DNA from: JBGOUP01 sp041477655
GTDB lineage: Bacteria > Patescibacteriota > UBA1384 > 2-12-FULL-50-11
NCBI GenBank assembly: GCA_041477655.1
Contig: JBGOUP010000014.1
Location: forward strand, 1 to 23,238
Direction of reading: 5' to 3'
Length of the DNA: 23,238 nt
The notes under the pieces are model-generated. The model had not been told where the DNA came from. It saw only the letters and a program-made list of their open reading frames with translations, and made no database searches. This document shows positions 7,711 through 15,155 of this stretch, piece after piece (the stretch's first letter is position 1; every line of letters begins with the position of its first letter). Made by a program: the position numbers and the translations under genes.

Positions 7711-8274
7711 ATGGCTAAAGATATCAACTCACATATTTCCACCATCCTCGGCGAGATTGGCAGTGTCTTAAAATCTGTTGATCAAAAGCAGGTTGACCAG
7801 CTGATAAGTCTCATTCTTGATACGGACAAGATTATTGTCTGCGGTGCCGGCCGAGTGGGAATGGCGATTCGTGGCTTCGGCATGCGTCTAGGTCACCTAG
7901 GCTTAAAAACATGGACATACGGTGACTCAACCGTGCCAGCCATTGCCGATGGCGACTTATTACTGGTTGCTTCCGGCTCGGGGGAAACCCAAACTATCTA
8001 CGATCTGGTGGAGATCGGTAAGAAAAACGGTACGTGCATTGGATTGATTACCAGTAATCCGGGTTCCCGGATGGGTAAACTGGCTGATCAAATTGTCGTT
8101 CTCAAGACACCGTCTAAGGCTAAGCAGGTGGGCGGTTTTACCTCTGTTCAACCGATGACTACTCTAAATGAGCAATGTTTGGGCGTATTCTTCGACGCGC
8201 TGGTATTAATGCTTATGGAGAAGATGAAAGAAACACACTATACTATGTGGGCTAGACATTCTAACCTTGAGTAA
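7711..8274 (+). CDS. hxlB: SIS-domain sugar-phosphate isomerase (6-phospho-3-hexuloisomerase-like)
   Basis: A 187-aa single-domain SIS isomerase. It carries IIVCGAGRVGMAIRGFGMRL (glycine loop at residues 45-50), the phosphate-binding SGSGET at 88-93, and ends in WARHSNLE, close to the RHANLE ending of HxlB proteins. HxlB interconverts 3-hexulose 6-phosphate and fructose 6-phosphate, whereas relatives such as KdsD and GmhA act on pentulose or heptulose phosphates. The neighbours are an RPE-fold epimerase, a nucleotidyltransferase-kinase and a KdsC-like phosphatase, but no hexulose-phosphate synthase (HxlA). It therefore more likely feeds a nucleotide-sugar pathway than formaldehyde fixation. 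An upstream ATG at 7654 would add 19 residues with no homologous feature, and 7711 also fits the candidate promoter. The stop overlaps the next start (TAATG). Confidence 0.82.
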   Translation: MAKDINSHISTILGEIGSVLKSVDQKQVDQLISLILDTDKIIVCGAGRVGMAIRGFGMRLGHLGLKTWTYGDSTVPAIADGDLLLVASGSGETQTIYDLVEIGKKNGTCIGLITSNPGSRMGKLADQIVVLKTPSKAKQVGGFTSVQPMTTLNEQCLGVFFDALVLMLMEKMKETHYTMWARHSNLE

Positions 8275-8966
8275 TGCCACTTAAATCGAAACCATATTAC
8301 TTAGCTGCGTCGTTAGTCTGTGCCGATATGTTGCACTTAGCCGATGAGATGGAGAATCTCGAAGCGGGTCAGATTGATTTTATTCACTTCGACGTCATGG
8401 ACGGTTCGTTTGTGCCACGTTACGGCTTACATCCGGAGATGCTTCAAGCGGTAAAAAAAGCCACCAAGATCCCAGTTGCTGTTCACATGATGGTCCAGAA
8501 CCCCGAGCCATATATCGAGATTTTTGCCAAAGTCGGGGCAGATTATTTTGCTGTTCATGTCGAGGCCTGCCCACATCTGCATCGAACTATTCACTTAATT
8601 CGCCAGGCTGGAATGAAACCCGGCGTCGCTCTCAACCCAGCCACATCCCTATCCAGTCTGGAGTACGTTCTTGATGATATCGACATAATTGTTTTAATGG
8701 CTATCAACCCCGGTATCGTTGGTCATAAACTCATTGGGAGCATGATGAAGAAAATTAGCCAAGTCAAACAACTGGTTAAGGATCGACCGAACTTTCTAAT
8801 TCAAGTCGATGGCGGAGTAACGCCCGAAAGCGCTCCGGAAATGATTCAAGCCGGAGCTAATATGCTCGTTTGCGGCAGCTCTACTATTTTTCGCCCCCAA
8901 GAAGCGCCGGTTGATCAAAAAATTACTCAACTTCGCCAAACAATCAACCAAGTATTGAAAAAATAA
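8274..8966 (+). CDS. rpe: Ribulose-phosphate 3-epimerase family protein
   Basis: A 230-aa TIM-barrel epimerase. The family motif HFDVMDGSFVP supplies metal ligands H38 and D40, with H71 in VAVHMMVQNP and the second catalytic Asp D179 in IQVDGGV. GSS near residue 203 forms the phosphate-binding end. The enzyme inverts C3 of ketose phosphates; classical substrates are ribulose/xylulose 5-phosphate, and AlsE relatives act on allulose 6-phosphate. One family position differs: the usual V-x-PGFGGQ-x-F loop reads MAINPGIVGHKLI, so the substrate may not be the housekeeping pentulose phosphate. It is translationally coupled to the SIS gene and followed 8 bp later by the NTase-kinase, so a specialised role in sugar activation is inferred. 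The gene symbol indicates family only. Confidence 0.82.
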   Translation: MPLKSKPYYLAASLVCADMLHLADEMENLEAGQIDFIHFDVMDGSFVPRYGLHPEMLQAVKKATKIPVAVHMMVQNPEPYIEIFAKVGADYFAVHVEACPHLHRTIHLIRQAGMKPGVALNPATSLSSLEYVLDDIDIIVLMAINPGIVGHKLIGSMMKKISQVKQLVKDRPNFLIQVDGGVTPESAPEMIQAGANMLVCGSSTIFRPQEAPVDQKITQLRQTINQVLKK

Positions 8967-8974
8967 GCAGATCT

Positions 8975-10537
8975 ATGAAAGTTCTCATAACTACCTCCGG
9001 TCTCGGCTCCCGCCTAGGCGAGATTACCCAGTATACGAGTAAAGCCTTGGTGAAAATTGGGCGTAAACCAGCTATCTCGTATATTATTGACCGCTACCCA
9101 GCTGACACCGAGTTTGTGATCACAACTGGTTATTTCGCCGACCAGGTCAAAGAATTTCTGACCATGGCCTATCCTGATCGACAGTTCACCTTTGTTGATG
9201 TTGACCGCTACCAAGGTGAGGGCAGTAGTCTGGCTTACTCCATGCTCCAAGCGGCCCCGCACCTCCAAACCCCCTTTGTCTATCATGCGTGCGATACGCT
9301 GGTGACCGAGGCCGTTCCCTACCCAGATCGTAACTGGGTCGGTGGCTTCCAAGGACCAGGCTCATCTCACTACGCCTCGTTTGATTTGATGAATGGTAAA
9401 ATCCAGCGGATCCAAGAGAAGGGAGCCGCTATTAACCCAGACTTTCTCCACATCGGCTTGGTTGGCGTTAAGGACTATAAGGATTTTTGGCGACATAAAA
9501 AGGCGCTCTACAATCAAGAATCGACCAATCAAGCGCTGGGCGACATTCACACCATCAATCGAATGATCGATAATGATGTCTCATTTGCCGTTCGGGAATT
9601 TAAGGAATGGTTCGACACCGGCAATGTCGAAAGCTTACACCAAGCCCGAGCCCAAGTAACAGACTCATTTCATATCCTTGATAAGCTGGGTGAATCAATC
9701 CTTATTTTTGACGACTTTGTGGTCAAATTTTTTCACGACCAACAGACAATTCAAAACCGGGTCAAACGAGCCAAAATCTTAGATGGTCTGGTGCCGAAAA
9801 TTGAGGCCGCTGGCCAGAACTTTTATCGCTACAAGTTTGCTCAAGGTGAGCTCTATTCTGACGTTGCCAATCGGTCTAATTTTTCTGACTTTTTAGCCTG
9901 GGCAAAGACCCACCTTTGGAAGAAAACGAGCGAGGTCAGTGACCGAGAGTTCAAGAAAACTGTTCACGATTTCTATCACGCCAAAACGGCAACACGTCTA
10001 AAACAGCTCTGGCAAACTCGAGGGATTCATGATAAGCAGATGGTCATTAACGGTATGACCATAGCGCCATTGCGCTCGTTGTTAGAGGAAGTTGACTGGC
10101 AATGGTTAAGTAACGCCAAACAAACTCATTTTCACGGTGATTTCATTCTCGATAATATCATTAAAACTAAAGACGGTTACTGCCTGTTAGACTGGCGGCA
10201 AGATTTCGGTGGCTTACTTGAGTCTGGTGATCAGTATTACGATCTAGCCAAGCTCAACCACAACCTGATCGTCAACCACAAAATTGTCTCCGACAATCAG
10301 TTTGAGATTAGTATTTCGGGAAACCAGGTGACCTGCGACATCTTACGACGGAGTAATCTAATAGAGTGTCAGGATGAGTTATTCCGCTTCCTCAAGCAAG
10401 AGAAACTTGACCAGAAAAAAGTCCGGATCCTAACGGCGATCATCTGGCTGAACATGTCACCGTTGCACCATCATCCGCTTGACCTGTTTCTTTACTATTA
10501 CGGCTGTTATAATCTGTCCAACGCTCTCAATGCCTAG
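8975..10537 (+). CDS. Nucleotidyltransferase fused to an APH/choline-kinase-like kinase
   Basis: A 520-aa two-domain protein. Residues 1-~230 form a sugar/choline-phosphate nucleotidyltransferase (GT-A-like Rossmann) domain with GLGSRLGEITQYTSKALVKI. The catalytic lysine is kept, but the usual AAG and PK appear as TSG and SK. Residues ~240-520 are an aminoglycoside/choline phosphotransferase-type kinase: Brenner motif HGDFILDN (H387, D389, N394) and metal-binding LLDW (D406). It would phosphorylate a small hydroxylated substrate and transfer an NMP to a sugar or polyol phosphate. The domain pair resembles LicC+LicA for phosphocholine, or functionally HldE for ADP-heptose, though HldE is not homologous. 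The neighbouring isomerase, epimerase and phosphatase point to a sugar rather than choline. No Shine-Dalgarno site was seen, and the C-terminus overlaps the phosphatase start by 8 bp. Confidence 0.82.
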   Translation: MKVLITTSGLGSRLGEITQYTSKALVKIGRKPAISYIIDRYPADTEFVITTGYFADQVKEFLTMAYPDRQFTFVDVDRYQGEGSSLAYSMLQAAPHLQTPFVYHACDTLVTEAVPYPDRNWVGGFQGPGSSHYASFDLMNGKIQRIQEKGAAINPDFLHIGLVGVKDYKDFWRHKKALYNQESTNQALGDIHTINRMIDNDVSFAVREFKEWFDTGNVESLHQARAQVTDSFHILDKLGESILIFDDFVVKFFHDQQTIQNRVKRAKILDGLVPKIEAAGQNFYRYKFAQGELYSDVANRSNFSDFLAWAKTHLWKKTSEVSDREFKKTVHDFYHAKTATRLKQLWQTRGIHDKQMVINGMTIAPLRSLLEEVDWQWLSNAKQTHFHGDFILDNIIKTKDGYCLLDWRQDFGGLLESGDQYYDLAKLNHNLIVNHKIVSDNQFEISISGNQVTCDILRRSNLIECQDELFRFLKQEKLDQKKVRILTAIIWLNMSPLHHHPLDLFLYYYGCYNLSNALNA

Positions 10538-11081
10538 TAAAACACCTGTAAATCTTACTGCGGATAAGAAGCCAGCAAATTTTATTTTTGACGTTGACGG
10601 GGTCTTTACCGACGGCAAATTTCATTACACTGCTGATGGCAAGGTAATGAAGACATACGGCGACGCTGATGCCGACGCCTTGTCGCTGGTTAAAGATGCA
10701 ATGCACATTCATATGGTCAGTGGTGACAAACGTGGTTTTGCCATTACTAAAAAACGCATCGTTGATGATATGGAATATCCGCTTGATTTAGTCAGTACCT
10801 TTGAACGAATTGATTGGATTAAAGAACGATTTGACCCCACAGTTACAATTTACATGGGAGACGGAATCTTTGATCCGCTGGTTTTCAAGCACATCGCCTA
10901 CTCCATTGCTCCAGCTAATGCATTCTCTCATACTAAGACTGCAGCCGATTTTGTGACCAACGCTCGAGGCGGTGAAGGAGCAGTCGCTGAAGCTGTTCTG
11001 CACGTGCTGGAGAAATTCTTTGAGCCATTTGATTTACATAGTCACAAGTTTAAAGACGGCTCAGGTGCCTGGAGGAAATAA
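10530..11081 (+). CDS. KdsC-like HAD-family sugar-phosphate phosphatase
   Basis: A 183-aa C0-type HAD hydrolase. Motif I is FIFDVDGVFTDG with nucleophile D21 and acid/base D23. Motif III/IV appears as YMGDGIFDPLVF (D111, D115), where KdsC has GDDxxDL. The C-terminal NARGGEGAVAEAVLHVLEKF matches the KdsC pattern GG-x-GA-x-x-E. KdsC removes phosphate from KDO 8-phosphate, but no KDO 8-phosphate synthase (KdsA) or CMP-KDO synthetase (KdsB) is present here, so another sugar phosphate is more likely. The start at ATG 10530 overlaps the previous stop by 8 bp and places the first strand about 18 residues in, which is normal. A TTG 51 bp upstream was rejected. Confidence 0.82.
   Translation: MPSKTPVNLTADKKPANFIFDVDGVFTDGKFHYTADGKVMKTYGDADADALSLVKDAMHIHMVSGDKRGFAITKKRIVDDMEYPLDLVSTFERIDWIKERFDPTVTIYMGDGIFDPLVFKHIAYSIAPANAFSHTKTAADFVTNARGGEGAVAEAVLHVLEKFFEPFDLHSHKFKDGSGAWRK
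11071..11075 (+). promoter_or_regulatory. Shine-Dalgarno GGAGG for the methyltransferase
   Basis: GGAGG lies inside the last codons of the phosphatase gene, 10 bases before ATG 11086. It is one of very few recognisable Shine-Dalgarno sites in the window and fixes this start over longer in-frame GTG/TTG alternatives. Confidence 0.65.
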
Positions 11082-11085
11082 TACT

Positions 11086-12216
11086 ATGAAATATATCGCC
11101 AGAAAGAAAAGCGTCATGACCGGCCAAGAGAATTTAGAGCCGCTCTACACCTTTAAAAACTTCCCCGTTTTCTTTGGCTGCGTCGAGGAACCGGCCACTG
11201 CTGATTTACGAGCTGATATGAGCTGGGCCATCGACCCGGAAACCGGCGTCATTCAGCTGGATAAGCTCATTCCCCTCGACATTCTCTACCAAGCTCAGCA
11301 CGTTGACGGGACTGGACCAACCTGGCAGCAGTATTATCACGACCTGGCCGACTATATCACCAAACAATCACCTCAGCACATTTTAGAAATTGGTGGCGGC
11401 GCTGGGGACTTAGCTAAGATCTTTCTTAGTCAAACCCAAAAAACCGATTGGACGATTATTGAACCCAACCCTTGGGTTAAGGAAACCGACCGACTCAAAG
11501 TAATTGCTGCCTTTTTTGATGAAAGGTTTAAGTATCAAGGCGAGGTTGACGCCATCGTCTTCTCCCAGCTGATGGAGCATGTCTATGACCCCCAGGGCTT
11601 CGTGGATGCACTATCCAAGTATCTGCAGGCCGGCCAGAAACTTATCTTTGCCTATCCGAACTTGAAACTTTGGCTAGAACGCAAGTATACAAATGCTCTC
11701 AATTTCGAACACACGATGTTTCTAACTGATTATTTTGTCGATCATTTACTGATTAAATATGGCTTTTCTATCAAAGAAAAAATTGCCTATAAAGATCACT
11801 CCTATTTCTATACGGCCGAGAAAGTAGAGAAGCCATTGCCACTACCACCACTAGAAAATAAACACGATGAATACAAAAAAATATTTCTCGATTTTGTTGA
11901 TTATCACCAAGAATTAGTAAAAAGTCTCAACAAGCGCATTAATACGTTTGACGGTCCAATCTATCTTTTTGGAGCCCACATCTTCTCTCAGTATCTGCTT
12001 GAATTTGGCTTGGAACCAAAGTGGATTGTCAGTTTGCTCGATAACTCTAAGCCCAAACAAGGCCGGCGCCTATATGGCTCAACGTTGAAAGTTGAGAACC
12101 CTCACGTTTTGGCTGGCCAAGGCAAGGTCGGGGTAATATTGAAAGTTGGCATCTATAAAGACGAAATTGTTAAACAGCTGAAAACCATCAATCCCAACAT
12201 TGTTTATTTTGAGTAA
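11086..12216 (+). CDS. SAM-dependent methyltransferase, NDP-hexose C-methyltransferase-like
   Basis: A 376-aa three-part protein. Residues ~1-75 sit where sugar C-methyltransferases (TylCIII type) carry a zinc-binding domain, but only one cysteine is visible, so zinc binding has probably been lost. Residues ~90-230 are a class I SAM domain: motif I LEIGGGAGDL around E101, then the acidic end IIEPNPW and QLMEHVYDP. The C-terminal part from ~280 has a Rossmann-like GAHIFSQYLLEFGL and LLDNSKPKQGRRLYGS, typical of the Methyltransf_14 domain of this family. It would methylate a carbon of a nucleotide-linked sugar, fitting its place just after the sugar-activation module. Both O- and N-methylation remain possible. 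The start is set by GGAGG at 11071-11075. Confidence 0.78.
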   Translation: MKYIARKKSVMTGQENLEPLYTFKNFPVFFGCVEEPATADLRADMSWAIDPETGVIQLDKLIPLDILYQAQHVDGTGPTWQQYYHDLADYITKQSPQHILEIGGGAGDLAKIFLSQTQKTDWTIIEPNPWVKETDRLKVIAAFFDERFKYQGEVDAIVFSQLMEHVYDPQGFVDALSKYLQAGQKLIFAYPNLKLWLERKYTNALNFEHTMFLTDYFVDHLLIKYGFSIKEKIAYKDHSYFYTAEKVEKPLPLPPLENKHDEYKKIFLDFVDYHQELVKSLNKRINTFDGPIYLFGAHIFSQYLLEFGLEPKWIVSLLDNSKPKQGRRLYGSTLKVENPHVLAGQGKVGVILKVGIYKDEIVKQLKTINPNIVYFE

Positions 12217-12219
12217 GAG

Positions 12220-13359
12220 ATGGTAACTGCGGTCTGTAATGTTTTCATAAATTCAGATATTAAGTTTGGGTTTTTTAAGCAAACATTCCCACGTGTATAC
12301 GCTATTTCCGATAACTGGTTGATCAATATACGAGGGAAGTATCGCCAGAAGGTGCAAAAATACATTCAGGAAAATTTACCTAACTCTAAAGAAACCTGCC
12401 AGTTCTTCTCTGGTCTCGATGATACTAATTGGGCAAAGAGTACGGGTAAAATGCTGGAAAAGTCAAAATACGACTACATTTACGTTTTCCTCGAGGATCA
12501 CTTTCTTTTGAAGCCACTCGATCATTTCCAGGCAGTCATACAAGACATGATTAATTCAAAGATCGAATATTTTGCCTACTCGTTTTTTAATATCGGCTTA
12601 ACCGTTCAGAGTGCCGAGGGACTCTACCCGAATTATTCTCAGCATTTCTTCTCTTTTGAGTTTTCCGAGAAAAACCTCGACTATCTCAAAGAACATAATA
12701 GCCATTTCTACCCCTATTCGTTGACGAGCGTCTGTCGAAAAAAGTATTTTCAAAAACTCCTAGCGATCGAGAAAAAGGCTTTAATAAAGGTGCCGTTTTT
12801 AGTCCAAGCACTAATGGAAAATTGTTTATTTATCTACCCCAAAAATCGGGCCTTTTGGTTCCAGATCAATAAATTAGTCTCGGTCCTTGGCATTCGCTTT
12901 GTCTGCTATCCTATCGCCAGCCCTTTTAATTTAGAGAAATCACTTTTTGACTATGGCTCAAAGTTGTTGCCACTTACGGTCGGCGGGTTGAAAGAGGAGC
13001 TTTTTGCTAATTGGGATGACGATAACAAGTTAAGTAACTCATCATTGATTAAACGCGGTTTATATCCTCTAAAGTTTACTCTGGACACTCCTTCCCGAGC
13101 CTTATATTCATGCCCAACCCAAGAACTTCGACTTAAAAAAGGTGAAACAATTACCAGACAGTTTTATCCTGATAAGTCTAGGCTTACGTCAATTCCAACG
13201 AAAATACTTAAAGTTGTAGAAGGTGAATTGCAAATTGTCGCCCGTAATAAAATATACTACCTCAAGGCCGGTGAGGAACTTTGTTGTCATGCCAACATCC
13301 CTCATACAATCACTGCCCAAAAAGACAGCACTGTTAAATCCGGAGTAGTCTATGCATAG
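12220..13359 (+). CDS. Putative glycosyltransferase with C-terminal cupin domain
   Basis: A 379-aa protein of unusual make-up. The N-terminal ~270 residues resemble a small GT-A-like glycosyltransferase: after YDYIYVFLEDHFLLKPLDHF, the acidic pair E92-D93 sits where a DxD motif would be, on a strand followed by a long helical region. The assignment is tentative because no full family signature is seen. Residues ~300-379 form a compact double-stranded beta-helix (cupin): KVVEGELQIVARNKIYYLKAGEEL followed by HANIPHTITA, with H/E residues that could bind a metal. Cupins in sugar clusters include dTDP-sugar epimerases and mannose-6-phosphate isomerases. Here the domain looks regulatory or sugar-binding. 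It starts 4 bp after the methyltransferase stop and overlaps the next gene by 8 bp. Confidence 0.5.
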   Translation: MVTAVCNVFINSDIKFGFFKQTFPRVYAISDNWLINIRGKYRQKVQKYIQENLPNSKETCQFFSGLDDTNWAKSTGKMLEKSKYDYIYVFLEDHFLLKPLDHFQAVIQDMINSKIEYFAYSFFNIGLTVQSAEGLYPNYSQHFFSFEFSEKNLDYLKEHNSHFYPYSLTSVCRKKYFQKLLAIEKKALIKVPFLVQALMENCLFIYPKNRAFWFQINKLVSVLGIRFVCYPIASPFNLEKSLFDYGSKLLPLTVGGLKEELFANWDDDNKLSNSSLIKRGLYPLKFTLDTPSRALYSCPTQELRLKKGETITRQFYPDKSRLTSIPTKILKVVEGELQIVARNKIYYLKAGEELCCHANIPHTITAQKDSTVKSGVVYA

Positions 13360-15034
13360 TCACTATAAACAAACAAATTACCCTTTGGTTTCTATAGTTA
13401 TGGCGGCATACAATAATGCCATATTCTTACCTGAAGCAATTGAGGGTATTCTTAACCAAACATATTCAAACTTTGAACTATTCATTATAGACGATGGCTC
13501 AACTGACAATTCCAGCATAATTATTCAGAAATATACCCGGAAAGATAAAAGAGTTATCTATCTCAAGAACGGAAAGAATCTCGGGCAGTCGGCCACCCGC
13601 AATAAAGCTATAACCAAAGCAAGGGGAAAATACATTGCTATTGCTGACTCAGACGACATCTGCTTACCCGAGCGCTTAGAACGGCAAGTCGACTATCTAG
13701 AGAGTCATCCTGAATTAGGAGTACTGGGTTGCGGATTTTACACATTTACCGACAACCCCGGGGACTATAAACTAGGTTATCATAGCCCTATCCAATTCCG
13801 GGGGGGGAAGGTGCCTGTTCACAATCCTACATGTATGATCCGTAAGATATTATTTGATAAGTACGGCCTCTTTAACTCAAAATTTGATAATGCAGAAGAC
13901 GTAGAGCTTTATTTACGCTTTTATTGTCAGGGAACGAAATTTGAGACTCTACCAAAGAGACTCTATATGTATCGCATATCTCATGGTAATAATGTGAGCG
14001 AGGTGCGGCTTCGTGGTCAGGTTTATATGGCTCTGAAGATCAATTTACTTGCCCTAACAAAATACCGTATTCGTTACTCACTTCAAGGTTATTTATATAC
14101 TTTAGAGATAGCACTTTATTATGTCTATTTGCTTCTTGGGTTAGATAAATTATATCGACGCAGTAATATTTCTAAAAGAAATACCCAGATTTTACAGAAC
14201 GTAAGGGCACACGACAAGGTGGCTCAACAATACGAGAAGGAGCATGGCGAGATCTACAACGACATTGAACAGAAAAGATTGCGGGTCGCTCTACAAAGCG
14301 CCGTCAAAGAAATACGAACAGACGCAAGCCCAATTCGTTGCTTGGATTATGGTTGCGGAACTGGCAATATGACTCGACACCTATTAAAAATGCGGTTAAA
14401 CATTGTCTCGGCTGATATCTCTCCTGGCTTCCTAGCCCTTGTTATGAGCAGATATCGAGACCAGCTTGGAAAGAACCTCGACACTCTACTGCTCAACGGT
14501 GAAGATTTGTCGAATATTGCAACAGATAATAGCTACGACTTTATTTGCACCTATTCGGTACTCCACCATATTCCAGACTACTTAGGGGTAATTAAAGAAT
14601 TTGCTCGCGTCCTTAAACCTGGCGGGGTACTGTATATAGATCACGAAGCTGCTCCTGATAATTGGGAAAATAACGCAGATTATAAAGAGTACTCCCAAAA
14701 AATTAATAATTTTCTATTAGAAAATACAAAGTCCGAGCGCTTACTCCACCTTCTAACGCCACGCTACTGGCTATTCTTTATTAAATCGCTTCTCAACCCT
14801 CGCTTTAGGGTGGAAGGGGATATTCACGTCTTTCCTGATGATCATATTGAATGGGACGAGGTGATACGTATTCTAAATAAAAATAAAGTCAAGATTGCCT
14901 ATATTAATGATTATCTACTCTATACCAAACATTACCCTGTAAAAGTCTACAACAGATATAAAAGTATATGTACCAACACCCGGTTGATCGTAGCTAGGAA
15001 AGAAAATGGCAACACCGTTCGTAATTCAGGATAG
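13352..15034 (+). CDS. GT2 glycosyltransferase fused to SAM methyltransferase
   Basis: A 560-aa bifunctional protein. Residues ~8-240 are a GT2 GT-A domain: PLVSIVMAAYNNAIFLPEAI, FIIDDGSTDNSS, and the metal-binding IADSDD (D99, D101, D102). A hydrophobic segment, LEIALYYVYLLLGLDKLY (~250-267), joins it to a class I methyltransferase from about 285. SAM motif I is LDYGCGTG (331-338), followed by DISPGFL, YSVLHHIP and RVLKPGGVLYIDHEA. It probably adds a sugar and methylates that residue or the growing chain. The gene is markedly AT-rich in places (19 of 60 G/C at 14041-14100; 20 of 60 at 14701-14760, by hand), unlike the flippase, suggesting separate acquisition. A G8 run lies in the GT2 part. 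The start overlaps the previous stop by 8 bp. Confidence 0.85.
   Translation: MHSHYKQTNYPLVSIVMAAYNNAIFLPEAIEGILNQTYSNFELFIIDDGSTDNSSIIIQKYTRKDKRVIYLKNGKNLGQSATRNKAITKARGKYIAIADSDDICLPERLERQVDYLESHPELGVLGCGFYTFTDNPGDYKLGYHSPIQFRGGKVPVHNPTCMIRKILFDKYGLFNSKFDNAEDVELYLRFYCQGTKFETLPKRLYMYRISHGNNVSEVRLRGQVYMALKINLLALTKYRIRYSLQGYLYTLEIALYYVYLLLGLDKLYRRSNISKRNTQILQNVRAHDKVAQQYEKEHGEIYNDIEQKRLRVALQSAVKEIRTDASPIRCLDYGCGTGNMTRHLLKMRLNIVSADISPGFLALVMSRYRDQLGKNLDTLLLNGEDLSNIATDNSYDFICTYSVLHHIPDYLGVIKEFARVLKPGGVLYIDHEAAPDNWENNADYKEYSQKINNFLLENTKSERLLHLLTPRYWLFFIKSLLNPRFRVEGDIHVFPDDHIEWDEVIRILNKNKVKIAYINDYLLYTKHYPVKVYNRYKSICTNTRLIVARKENGNTVRNSG
13800..13807 (+). repeat. G8 homopolymer tract inside the GT2 domain
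   Basis: Eight consecutive G encode the end of Arg150 and Gly-Gly. In either shifted frame a stop follows within about 15 codons (TGA after seven G, TAA after nine G), so any length change would switch off the downstream GT and methyltransferase. It is the only G/C run of this length I noticed in the window. Confidence 0.85.
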
Positions 15035-15155
15035 CTCTCTAAGTTATCATACTGATCTCATTACTCTTAAGAGAGATTTTATAAACCTCCCTTTAAGCAA
15101 GAACTTAAAGCTTCATTTCTTCGCTCACCCCCAGGTAATAAATGCCTCAAAATAA
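15006..15155 (+). CDS. Possible 49-aa small protein (MATPFVIQDSSLSYHTDLIT...)
   Basis: An ATG at 15006 opens a frame that runs through the otherwise unexplained 107-bp gap 15035-15141 to TAA 15153-15155. It overlaps the GT2-methyltransferase end by 29 bp and the next gene start by 14 bp, as neighbouring genes in this window do. The 49-residue product is mixed hydrophobic/charged (LKRDFINLPLSKNLKLHFF) with no membrane helix or known motif. It could be a small protein, the remnant of a truncated gene, or chance. The upstream bases are purine-rich (agctaggaaagaaa) but show no strong Shine-Dalgarno site. Confidence 0.3.
   Translation: MATPFVIQDSSLSYHTDLITLKRDFINLPLSKNLKLHFFAHPQVINASK

Noticed and set aside
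10479..10529. TTG start for the KdsC-like phosphatase
   Set aside because: ATG 10530 gives the normal distance to the DVDG motif and a typical short overlap.
10972..11085. Upstream extension of the 11086 methyltransferase
   Set aside because: It reads through the end of the phosphatase gene in another frame and ignores the GGAGG-preceded ATG at 11086.
15034..15085. Terminator after the GT2-methyltransferase (ctctct...agagag pairing)
   Set aside because: The stem is short, needs a bulge and a ~40-base loop, and is not followed by a T-run.
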